Positions 44,012 to 51,594 of a stretch of DNA of 64,000 nt are shown here, one piece after another. This stretch comes from Clostridiales bacterium (GTDB taxonomy: Bacteria > Bacillota > Clostridia > Lachnospirales > Cellulosilyticaceae): the NCBI GenBank assembly GCA_019418225.1, contig DYCF01000004.1, positions 1 through 64,000 on the forward strand, read 5' to 3'. Under the pieces are notes generated by a model, which did no database searches, was not told the DNA's origin, and saw only the letters and a list, made by a program, of their open reading frames with translations. Position 1 is the first letter of the stretch; each line of letters opens with the position of its first letter. The position numbers and the translations under genes were made by a program.

Positions 44012-44932
44012 TTATGCTCTCCCTTCACGTAGTAACTCTAAAATTGCCATTCTTACAGCAACACCATTTGTCACTTGCTCATCAATTACTGATACATTGC
44101 TATCAATCAGTTCTGGCATTAATTCTATACCACGATTAACTGGTGCTGGATGCATTAAAATCGCATCTTCTTTTGCCAAGGCAAATGTTGCTTCATCTAG
44201 ACCATAAATTTGGCTATACTCTCTAAGATTTGGGAAAAGACCACCTTTCTGTCTTTCTAACTGAATACGTAATGCCATCACCACATCTGCATCTTTAACC
44301 GCTTTCTTGATATCATTAGTAACTTTGCAACCTAAGGCTTCCATGCTTTTGGCTGTCAATGTACCAGGACCTGCAAGTGTTACCTTTGCCCCAAGTTTAT
44401 TGAGACCAAAAACATTTGACCTTGCCACACGACTATGGGCAATATCCCCAATAATCGTTACTTTTAAGTTTTCAAAGCCACCCTTCTTCTCATATATTGT
44501 ATAAAAATCTAATAAGGCTTGTGTAGGATGTTCATTTGCACCATCACCTGCATTGATTACTGAAGCTTTCACATTCTTAGCTAAAAGATGAGGTGCACCG
44601 CTCATGCTATGTCGTAGTACCATAAACTCTGTACCCATGCGATCTAAGGTAATTCCTGTATCTACTAAAGTTTCACCTTTTTTCACACTACTTGTTGCAA
44701 CGCCTAGGTCTAAAACGCTAGCCCCCATGTATTTCCCTGCTGCTGTAAAAGCCATTCTTGTACGTGTACTGTTTTCATAAAACAGCGTCATCATGGTTTC
44801 ACCATTTAAGTCATTTCGCTTTGGGGCCTTGCCTTCTACTATGGCTTTCATGCCTTCCGCACGATTTAAGATCATCATAATTTCTTCTTTTGATAAATCT
44901 CTAATACCCAATAAGTCTTTTCTACCTAGCAT
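44012..44932 (-). CDS. pyrB: Aspartate carbamoyltransferase catalytic chain
   Basis: Condenses carbamoyl phosphate with aspartate, the first committed step. Carbamoyl-phosphate site STRTRMAFTAAGKYMG and HPTQALLDFYTI, aspartate loop MALRIQLERQKGG. 306 residues. No pyrI regulatory chain gene is present, as usual in Firmicutes. First gene of the operon, following a 400-base leader with PyrR-like element and terminator. AGAAGGATGGTG precedes the ATG. Confidence 0.96.
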   Translation of the reverse strand: MLGRKDLLGIRDLSKEEIMMILNRAEGMKAIVEGKAPKRNDLNGETMMTLFYENSTRTRMAFTAAGKYMGASVLDLGVATSSVKKGETLVDTGITLDRMGTEFMVLRHSMSGAPHLLAKNVKASVINAGDGANEHPTQALLDFYTIYEKKGGFENLKVTIIGDIAHSRVARSNVFGLNKLGAKVTLAGPGTLTAKSMEALGCKVTNDIKKAVKDADVVMALRIQLERQKGGLFPNLREYSQIYGLDEATFALAKEDAILMHPAPVNRGIELMPELIDSNVSVIDEQVTNGVAVRMAILELLREGRA

Positions 44933-45028
44933 CCTGCACCATCCTTCTGATTACTTAAAATTTTTAAAAAATATTTTTATTTAAAAAAATTTAAGGTCAT
45001 TTTTTGTAACTTTAATTTTTACAAAAAG

Positions 45029-45065
45029 AAAAGGCAACAATAGGAAGTCCTATCATTGCCTTTTT
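45029..45065 (-). terminator. Leader terminator (attenuator) of the pyr operon
   Basis: On the minus strand, a G/C-containing stem (AAAAGGCAATGATAGGA and its near-complement) is followed by TTTTCTTTTTG. It lies in the untranslated leader about 95 bases before pyrB, where premature termination would shut the operon. Confidence 0.75.
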
Positions 45066-45175
45066 GCTCTACCTCAAATATATATTTTGCTAGACTAAGC
45101 CCTAGTCAAACTAGTTGCAAGCTATTAAAATACATATGTATTATCATTATCTATTTAATTTCAATATAAATCTAT

Positions 45176-45236
45176 TGCATAAAATCTTGTAGTAACCTAA
45201 ATAAGATTAGCTTATGATTTTATAGACTGATTGCAT
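45176..45236 (-). promoter_or_regulatory. Stem-loop in the pyr leader
   Basis: The leader segment folds on itself: TGCA with TGCA at the base, ATAAAATC with GATTTTAT, and AATCTT with AAGATT. It lies between the PyrR-like element and the terminator and may take part in the antiterminator switch. I could not define a full antiterminator by eye. Confidence 0.35.
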
Positions 45237-45251
45237 TAAATAATTTTTTCT

Positions 45252-45283
45252 CCTTTTTGGTCTCTCTGTACCAAGCTTAAAGG
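45252..45283 (-). promoter_or_regulatory. PyrR-binding element in the pyr leader
   Basis: Minus-strand sequence CCTTTAAGC, TTGGT, ACAGAGAG, ACCAA, AAAGG forms two stacked stems, CCTTT/AAAGG and TTGGT/ACCAA, capped by a CAGAGAG loop. This is the layout of the known PyrR-binding loop (CCAGAGAGG type). PyrR with UMP would hold it and favour the downstream terminator. pyrR is not in the window. Confidence 0.65.
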
Positions 45284-45334
45284 CAATTATTAACTTTATT
45301 ATTTGATTTTGTCATCAAATTCTTAACTACACAT

Positions 45335-45363
45335 ACTTTATCACTGTTTTTATACAGTGTCAA
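45335..45363 (-). promoter_or_regulatory. Promoter of the pyr operon with palindromic spacer
   Basis: Perfect -35 TTGACA, 17-base spacer and -10 TAAAGT on the minus strand. The transcript would begin about 45 bases before the PyrR-like element. The spacer contains CACTGT and ACAGTG as a perfect 6-bp inverted repeat (45342-45359), which could bind a repressor between the two promoter boxes. Confidence 0.6.
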
Positions 45364-45384
45364 TATATTCTACATATTTATTTT

Positions 45385-45987
45385 TTATTCTTCAACTTGT
45401 CCTAACATCTGATAAATTTTATAAAAATCCAACTTAGATGCTGTCGTATAGCTTGTCTTATCTAAGTCTCCTACAACGATAGTTTCTTCATCTCCTGCAA
45501 GTGGTGACGGAATGCCATTGGTGTATTTAATATGATGGCTTAATGTATTTTGGTCTTTATCTACCATTTTGATAATCTCAATTTCATCTGCATAACCAAG
45601 GGCTAATGCTGCACTTGGAAATGGTTCACCCTTCCAAGACATACGCAAACCATACATACTTATATTGGTATTTGAAATCGCACTAATCTTATAAAGGTCT
45701 TTCACTTGATTCTCGCTTAACATATGAAACTCATCCACCACAATATAATCATAATTGCTAGAAATAATTTCGCTTACATTCATTGCTTCATCTGGCATTA
45801 AGAGCATATCTGCCTTTACTTTATCTTTAATTAATCGACTACAGATAAAGCCTCCATCTCTCGTGTCTAATGCCGGTTTAAGGACTAATGTTCTTAAATT
45901 TCTAATCCTTAAGTTTTGAACTTCTGCAATGGCTCTGGCAGACTTTGAAGAACCCATTACACCCACTGTCACTTTAAAAAAACCCAT
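45385..45987 (-). CDS. Divergent thymidine kinase-like protein
   Basis: 200 residues that follow the type II thymidine kinase plan: P-loop near the start, DEFHML in place of DEAQF, and GLRMSWKGEPFPSAALALGYADEIE in place of the kinase's nucleoside lasso. Two features are odd. The P-loop reads GVMGSSKSA where TK has GPMFSGKST, so the Gly before the Lys is lost. The four-cysteine zinc ribbon of TK is absent. It may have changed substrate or lost activity. AAAAAGGAGACAAGG precedes the ATG. It lies just upstream of the pyr promoter, a suggestive but unproven nucleotide link. Confidence 0.65.
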   Translation of the reverse strand: MGFFKVTVGVMGSSKSARAIAEVQNLRIRNLRTLVLKPALDTRDGGFICSRLIKDKVKADMLLMPDEAMNVSEIISSNYDYIVVDEFHMLSENQVKDLYKISAISNTNISMYGLRMSWKGEPFPSAALALGYADEIEIIKMVDKDQNTLSHHIKYTNGIPSPLAGDEETIVVGDLDKTSYTTASKLDFYKIYQMLGQVEE

Positions 45988-46041
45988 GACCTTGTCTCCT
46001 TTTTTAATGAATTATTGCTTATAGCATTATACTATACAAAC

Positions 46042-46659
46042 CTATGAATTTAAATCCTTGACATACGCCAAATCCTTATATTCTAGTTGCATAACTTCTG
46101 CCTCATCTAATGCTACAATATATCTCAAAAGCCTTCTACGCATACTTTCATCAGTAACCTCAGCTTTGATTTTTTGACGCAATTGACCTAGTTTCTCCAC
46201 ATATTCAGCGAAATCTTCATCATATCTTTCTTCTAACTCCTGTCTAATTTTAGCAGCTAATGCCGGACTATTGCTCCCTGTCGAAACAGCAATCACAAGA
46301 TTGCCTCTTTGCAAGCTACTGGGCACAATAAAGCTAGATAATGCCTCATCTGTTGCCACATTACAAAGTACATGATGTTTCTTACAATATATGCCAATTC
46401 TGCTATTACATAGCTTATCACTAGTTGCTGCTATTACTAAAGAAAACGCCTTACAATAACTTTCTAAGTACTTTTCTTCAAAACTTGCGGAAATCCTTTC
46501 TATAGGAAGTTCTTCTAACTCTGGTGCAAACTTTTCACTTAAAACCGTTACCTTTCCGCCATAAGCAAGTAAACTCTTCACTTTACGACACGCTACTTCT
46601 CCGCCGCCTATAACCAAACATTTAAACTGACTTAAATCCAACATCAAAGGATAATACAT
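46042..46659 (-). CDS. Precorrin-2 dehydrogenase / sirohydrochlorin ferrochelatase (CysG-N/Met8-like)
   Basis: Probably converts precorrin-2 to sirohydrochlorin (and perhaps to siroheme). NAD-binding start MLDLSQFKCLVIGGGEVACRKVKSLL, then NVATDEALSSFIVPSSLQRGNLVIAVSTGSNSPALA, the family signature, and a helical C-terminus. 205 residues, normal for the stand-alone Met8-like type. ATG at 46659 fits AAGGTG; a GTG at 46692 would place its ribosome site inside the gene. Its upstream neighbour is a histidine phosphatase, a family that includes CobC of corrinoid synthesis, so a tetrapyrrole unit is possible. Confidence 0.85.
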   Translation of the reverse strand: MYYPLMLDLSQFKCLVIGGGEVACRKVKSLLAYGGKVTVLSEKFAPELEELPIERISASFEEKYLESYCKAFSLVIAATSDKLCNSRIGIYCKKHHVLCNVATDEALSSFIVPSSLQRGNLVIAVSTGSNSPALAAKIRQELEERYDEDFAEYVEKLGQLRQKIKAEVTDESMRRRLLRYIVALDEAEVMQLEYKDLAYVKDLNS

Positions 46660-46705
46660 CTTTTCACCTTCTTCTCTTCCCTCCTGTACCACTTATCTTA
46701 AATAT

Positions 46706-47311
46706 TTATTTTAAATAAGTGGTATCATTTAACGATTCAATCACTGCAAAGCCATCTGTAACGCTTACGGTACTTATGCTGGCATTATCTATCTTGAAGT
46801 GCCAATGCAAACTTTCATTACCTGCTATAAACTCCGAAAGCATACTACGAATGGTCCCTGCATGGGCGCATACTACCACAACGCTATTTTCATGGCTAAT
46901 GCTCACTTCCTGCAACCATTTTGCCATACGCGTATGTGCCATCACTAAGCTTTCTCCGCCTGGATAACAATAATGATCCTTTTCCTTAAGCATCTTCGTC
47001 ACTTCATCCGGATAATGTTTTTGAATCCAGCTAAAGTTCTTTCCTTCAAAATCACCAAAGTGAATTTCCTTTAATGCACCTACCACTTCTATATTAGCCT
47101 GCTTTAATTCTGCTAAAGGCTGCAATGTTTCATAAGCACGCTTAGAGCTACTTGCATAAAAATAATGGATTGCTGTCTCTTTTAAATATTCTCTTAAAGC
47201 AATTGCTTGCTGCTCGCCCACCTTGCTCAGCGGCGTTTCTACAAAGCCTGCAAGTACCCCTTGCTCATTTGCCATAGTTTGTCCATGGCGTATTAAAATC
47301 CATGTGATCAT
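46706..47311 (-). CDS. Histidine phosphatase (phosphoglycerate mutase-like/CobC-like)
   Basis: 201 residues of the histidine-phosphatase superfamily. LIRHGQTMANEQG carries the phospho-accepting His9; the second His is in VVCAHAGTIRSML. It is too short and lacks the insertions of a true glycolytic phosphoglycerate mutase. Directly upstream of the siroheme enzyme gene (about 46 bases), which favours a CobC-type alpha-ribazole phosphatase or a general small phosphatase. Ribosome site GGGGGATACA. The substrate cannot be decided. Confidence 0.75.
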   Translation of the reverse strand: MITWILIRHGQTMANEQGVLAGFVETPLSKVGEQQAIALREYLKETAIHYFYASSSKRAYETLQPLAELKQANIEVVGALKEIHFGDFEGKNFSWIQKHYPDEVTKMLKEKDHYCYPGGESLVMAHTRMAKWLQEVSISHENSVVVVCAHAGTIRSMLSEFIAGNESLHWHFKIDNASISTVSVTDGFAVIESLNDTTYLK

Positions 47312-47709
47312 TGTATCCCCCTACTTGCGTATTTTTATACTCTCTCTATTTTAAGTTGATTTTTATATTTTTCAAGGACTGTCTTCCCAAGAAATACTTG
47401 TTTTTTTACTTCACCGTTCAAATGGTGCAATTAGTTTTTGATTCTTTCATCATAAATCTGAAAAATTAAAACGTAAATCCCATCTATTTTTAGCATTTTT
47501 TAAATATCATTTTTAAACAAACCCTTTATTATTGGGATTTGTTGTTTTTTCTTAATAATAACTATTTTCATACAAATAAATAAGACCTATTTTTTTCTTG
47601 CATTTCAATCCTCTTTATGTTAACTTATTATTATCAAATAACGTCAAACAACATACAACATGCGTTCACTACCATGGTTGACTTGAAATATATTTCGGAG
47701 GATTACATA
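47312..47709. other. Divergent intergenic region
   Basis: About 400 very A/T-rich bases between the divergent histidine phosphatase and symporter genes. Apart from a weak AAACCC/GGGATTT hairpin near 47519-47540, I see no defined promoter or operator. An in-frame upstream ATG at 47617 has no ribosome site. Confidence 0.5.
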
Positions 47710-48975
47710 ATGAAAAAACTTTCAACAACATCCAAAACACTCCTTGCTTTAGTTTTAGGTGCTGTGTTTGGGATTATTCTTTCTAATATACCGGAAAACT
47801 GGTTTACACAAACTGTTTTATTAGAGGGTATCTTAAAACTATTCGGAACCGGATTCCTAAATGCTATTAAATTAGTCGTTGTTCCTTTAGTATTCGTTTC
47901 AATCGTTTATGCAACTGCCTCTTTAGATGACCTAAAAAAAGTAGGCCGTATCGGCGGCAAAACCTTTGTATTTTATACTTTAACAACAGCCCTTGCAATC
48001 ATACTCGCTTTAGGTGTAGGTGCTATTGTCAAACCAGGTATCGGTGTCGATCTTGCGCTTCTTAAAGCCAACGAAGTGGCAACCACACCAACTGCAACAA
48101 GTGTTAATTTTATTGATACATTATTAAACATGATTCCAACAAATATTTTCTCAGCTTTTTCAGAAGGTAACATTTTGGGCATTATCTTCTTCGCCATTTT
48201 ATTAGGTCTTAGTATTACAATGGTGGGTGAAAAAGCAAAACCATTACTTATTTTATTTGAATCAGGTAATGAAGTACTTTTAAAACTTGTACAAGTTATT
48301 ATGAAATTTGCACCTTATGGGGTATTTGCACTACTCGCAACTACTTTTGCAAACTTTGGTTTCTCAGCACTTGTACCACTTATTAAATATGTACTTACTG
48401 TACTTTTAGGCTTAGCCTTACAGTTTCTTGTGGTTTATATGGGCATGCTATTTTTCATCGGAAAATTACGCCCAACAAAGTTTATCAAAAAGTTTGCCCC
48501 TATTTTCAACATTTGTTTATCAACCTCTTCATCAAGTGCAGCGCTTCCTTTAGCCTTAGAACACTCTGAAGCTTCATTCGGCGTTTCTAAAAAAGTAAGT
48601 TCATTTACGCTCCCACTTGGTGCAACTATCAACATGGATGGTACAGCCATTATGCAAGGGATTTCAGTTATGTTCATTGCACAAATTTACGGCATTCACC
48701 TTGGACTTAATGATTATGTAATGGTTATTCTTTCAGCCGTTCTTGCCTCTATTGGTACAGCTGGCGTTCCTGGTGTTGGTATGATTATGCTCACCATGGT
48801 ACTTGCATCTGTTAACTTACCGCTTGAAGGCATTGCACTCATTATGGGTGTAGATCGTATCATTGATATGTTCCGTACTGCTGTTAACGTAGCTGGTGAT
48901 AATGTTTGTACAATCTTAATCGCTAAGAGTGAAAATGAGTTTAATGCGGAAACTTATAATCAAGAATCAGCATAG
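47710..48975 (+). CDS. Dicarboxylate/amino acid:cation symporter (DAACS family), first copy
   Basis: Secondary transporter that takes up glutamate, aspartate or C4-dicarboxylates with Na+ or H+. Hallmarks: the serine-rich hairpin LSTSSSSAALPL, the NMDGTAIMQG helix and the final VDRIIDMFRTAVNVAGD. 421 residues and eight helices, standard. The start is the ATG after CGGAGGATTACATA. Alone between an intergenic region and a bidirectional terminator. The Arg and Asp in the last motif fit an amino-acid/dicarboxylate substrate. Confidence 0.88.
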   Translation: MKKLSTTSKTLLALVLGAVFGIILSNIPENWFTQTVLLEGILKLFGTGFLNAIKLVVVPLVFVSIVYATASLDDLKKVGRIGGKTFVFYTLTTALAIILALGVGAIVKPGIGVDLALLKANEVATTPTATSVNFIDTLLNMIPTNIFSAFSEGNILGIIFFAILLGLSITMVGEKAKPLLILFESGNEVLLKLVQVIMKFAPYGVFALLATTFANFGFSALVPLIKYVLTVLLGLALQFLVVYMGMLFFIGKLRPTKFIKKFAPIFNICLSTSSSSAALPLALEHSEASFGVSKKVSSFTLPLGATINMDGTAIMQGISVMFIAQIYGIHLGLNDYVMVILSAVLASIGTAGVPGVGMIMLTMVLASVNLPLEGIALIMGVDRIIDMFRTAVNVAGDNVCTILIAKSENEFNAETYNQESA

Positions 48976-49024
48976 TCATACAATTAAAATTAAAAACCAA
49001 CTATCTTACGCTATAAGATAAATT

Positions 49025-49061
49025 AAAATAGGAGGTACCTGAGAAAGGTACCTCCTATTTT
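49025..49061. terminator. Bidirectional terminator
   Basis: A 15-bp perfect stem (AAAATAGGAGGTACC and complement) with a seven-base loop, between the convergent symporter and FeoAB genes. Confidence 0.9.
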
Positions 49062-49066
49062 GACAT

Positions 49067-51442
49067 TTATATGAATAACATCGTTAGCATTTTGACAGCG
49101 AAGGCTACTAGCCAAGCGATGACACATTGAATCATAACAATTGAAATCGCCCAACTTGTGCCCAATTCGCGTTTAACGGCTGCTATAGCAGCTACACAAG
49201 GTGTATATAACAATGAAAACACTAAAAACACTAAGGCTGTAAGCGGTGTAAACATACCATTTAATGCCTGTGTTGTTCCGCCTAAAAGCACTGTTAATGT
49301 ACTGACAACACTTTCTTTCGCTGTAAACCCTGTAATAAGGGCTGTAGAAATACGCCAGTCATCAAAACCTAAAGGTGCAAATACAGGTGCAATAAAACCG
49401 CCTAATAAGGCAAGCATACTCTCACTTGAATTTGTCACCACATTCAGCCTTGTATCAAAGGTCTGTAAGAACCAAATGATAATAGAAGCAATGAAAATGA
49501 TAGTAAAAGCTTTTGTAATAAAATCTTTTGCTTTATCACCTATAAGTCGAACTACACTTTTAGGACTTGGCAGCCTATAGTTAGGAAGTTCCATAACAAA
49601 GGGGACTGGTGCACCTTTAAACTTACTGCCATTTAAAATAAGTGCAAATAAAATTGCTACGATAATACCTGTAAAATACAAGCCAATCATAACAAGCACT
49701 TGGTATTTAGGGAAAAATGCTGCTGTAAACAATGCATAAATCGGAAGTTTAGCAGAACAGCTCATAAATGGTGTCAACATAATGGTCATTTTTCTATCCC
49801 GATCTGATGGCAATGTACGCGTTGCCATAATGGCAGGTACTGAACATCCGAACCCTATAAGCATCGGCACAAAACTACGTCCTGAAAGTCCTATTTTACG
49901 AAGCAGCTTATCCATAACAAAAGCAATTCTTGCCATGTAACCGCTATCTTCTAAAATGGATAAGAAGAAAAATAAGGTCACAATAATTGGTAAGAAGCTT
50001 AATACACTACCCACACCTGCAAAAATTCCATCAATAATTAAAGAATGTACAACCGGATTAATGCCATACCAAGTTAGTCCAGTATCACATAAGTTAGTAA
50101 GCGCCTCAATCCCCCATTCCATCGCAGTAGACAACCATGCCCCAATAACACCAAAGGTTAACCAAAAGATTAATCCCATAATCCCTATAAATACTGGAAT
50201 TGCCGTATACTTTCCAGTCAGCACTTTATCTATAGCAACACTTCTTTTATGTTCTTTACTTTCATGAGGTTTAACAACCGTCTCCTCACATACCCTTTCA
50301 ATAAAATTAAAACGCATATCTGCCAGCGCTGCCAAACGGTCTTTTCCACTTTCTTCTTCCATTTGCAAAATAATATGTTCCAATGTCTGTTTTTCATTTT
50401 CATCTAATCCTAGTGTTTCTAAAATCAGCGGATCACCTTCTACTAACTTAGTGGCTGCAAATCGCCCTGGCAAGCCTACCTTTTTAGTGTGGTCATCAAT
50501 TAAATGCAAAATAGCATGAATACATCTATGTACTGCACCTGTATCTAAACCTGTATCTTCACAAAAATCCATACGCCCTGGCTGCTCTTGGTACTTTGCT
50601 ACATGAATAGCATGTTCCACGAGCTCATCAATACCTTCATTTTTAGCAGCCGCAATAGGAATAACCGGAATCCCTAGCAACTCTTCCAGCTGATTAATAT
50701 GAATTGTTCCCCCATTTTCCTTCACTTCATCCATCATATTAAGGGCCAATACCATAGGTACATCTAATTCCATAAGTTGCATTGTTAAATATAAATTTCT
50801 TTCAATATTCGTGGCATCTACAATATTAATAATCCCCTTAGGCTTACCTTCTAATATAAATTCTCTAGTTACAATTTCTTCACTTGTATAAGGCGACAAC
50901 GAATAAATGCCTGGTAAGTCTGTGACATTGCTACGACTATATCCTCTAATTTTTCCATCTTTCCGGTCCACTGTCACCCCTGGAAAGTTGCCAACATGTT
51001 GATTAGAACCTGTTAACTGATTAAACAATGTGGTTTTCCCGCAATTTTGGTTACCCACTAAAGCAAATGTCAATATTTCATTATCTGGCAACGGCGCTCC
51101 TTGCTTTTTCACGTGGTATTTACCCATTTCTCCTTTGCCGGGGTGTTCAATAGCTTTAACTCTTGTGTTATCCTTTGTATTTCTTTCATGTGCATTATGA
51201 ACATCCATTAGTGTAATATACGCTGCATCTTCCTTACGTATTGTCAGCTCATAACCTCTCACACGAATTTCTATCGGATCACCCATAGGTGCAACCTTCA
51301 TCAATGTAATTTCTGTTCCTGGGGTTAACCCCATATCGAGTATGTGCTTCCTAAGGCTCCCATCACCACACTGTACTGCTTCAATTATTGCATCTTTCCC
51401 TACCTCTAAGTTTGCTAATGTCATTTTTTCTTTCTCATTCAC
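49067..51442 (-). CDS. feoB: FeoA-FeoB fusion, ferrous iron transporter
   Basis: Takes up Fe2+ across the cytoplasmic membrane under anoxic conditions. Residues about 5-80 are a FeoA SH3-like domain (LRKHILDMGLTPGTEITL). FeoB follows: a G domain (about 125-290) with GNQNCGKTTLFN, the DLPGIYSL switch and NMMDE, then a helical GDI-like part and about eight membrane helices with gate motifs FGCSVPAIMATRT and PFMSCSAKLPIY. 791 residues. GTG start after AGGTGAGCATAA. The fused FeoA means no separate feoA gene is needed. A weak Fur-like palindrome lies just upstream. Confidence 0.95.
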   Translation of the reverse strand: MNEKEKMTLANLEVGKDAIIEAVQCGDGSLRKHILDMGLTPGTEITLMKVAPMGDPIEIRVRGYELTIRKEDAAYITLMDVHNAHERNTKDNTRVKAIEHPGKGEMGKYHVKKQGAPLPDNEILTFALVGNQNCGKTTLFNQLTGSNQHVGNFPGVTVDRKDGKIRGYSRSNVTDLPGIYSLSPYTSEEIVTREFILEGKPKGIINIVDATNIERNLYLTMQLMELDVPMVLALNMMDEVKENGGTIHINQLEELLGIPVIPIAAAKNEGIDELVEHAIHVAKYQEQPGRMDFCEDTGLDTGAVHRCIHAILHLIDDHTKKVGLPGRFAATKLVEGDPLILETLGLDENEKQTLEHIILQMEEESGKDRLAALADMRFNFIERVCEETVVKPHESKEHKRSVAIDKVLTGKYTAIPVFIGIMGLIFWLTFGVIGAWLSTAMEWGIEALTNLCDTGLTWYGINPVVHSLIIDGIFAGVGSVLSFLPIIVTLFFFLSILEDSGYMARIAFVMDKLLRKIGLSGRSFVPMLIGFGCSVPAIMATRTLPSDRDRKMTIMLTPFMSCSAKLPIYALFTAAFFPKYQVLVMIGLYFTGIIVAILFALILNGSKFKGAPVPFVMELPNYRLPSPKSVVRLIGDKAKDFITKAFTIIFIASIIIWFLQTFDTRLNVVTNSSESMLALLGGFIAPVFAPLGFDDWRISTALITGFTAKESVVSTLTVLLGGTTQALNGMFTPLTALVFLVFSLLYTPCVAAIAAVKRELGTSWAISIVMIQCVIAWLVAFAVKMLTMLFI

Positions 51443-51464
51443 TTATGCTCACCTACTTATGCAA

Positions 51465-51479
51465 TGAATATGTTTCTCA
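51465..51479. promoter_or_regulatory. Possible Fur-like box before feoB
   Basis: On the minus strand TGAGAAA-C-ATATTCA matches the 7-1-7 Fur pattern at about 10 of 14 positions. It lies 22 bases before the GTG start. The position fits iron repression of feoB, but the match is modest. Confidence 0.3.
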
Positions 51480-51548
51480 TTTAAATATTACGCCTAACTT
51501 TGCTAATTGTAAACGTCTATCATGATACATTTTTTTATTAATCAAAAT

Positions 51549-51594
51549 ATTTTAGCCATATAGATAATTAATTAGTTATCTATATGGCTAAAAT
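51549..51594. terminator. Perfect 19-bp hairpin after the YcdB-like gene
   Basis: ATTTTAGCCATATAGATAA and its exact complement around eight bases, beginning right at the minus-strand stop codon of the 668-aa gene. It is A/T-rich with a following TATTTT. Probable terminator between that gene and feoB. Confidence 0.7.

Noticed and set aside
45252..45283. T-box leader suggested by the AGAGAG sequence
   Set aside because: No T-box AGGGTGGNACCGCG sequence follows, and the downstream genes are pyrimidine genes; the stem fits a PyrR site far better.
46706..47311. Glycolytic phosphoglycerate mutase
   Set aside because: The protein is only 201 aa and lacks the insertions of the glycolytic enzyme; it sits beside a siroheme gene.
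47617..47709. 31-residue N-terminal extension of the first symporter
   Set aside because: The upstream ATG has no ribosome site, whereas the ATG at 47710 has a strong one and gives the normal family start.
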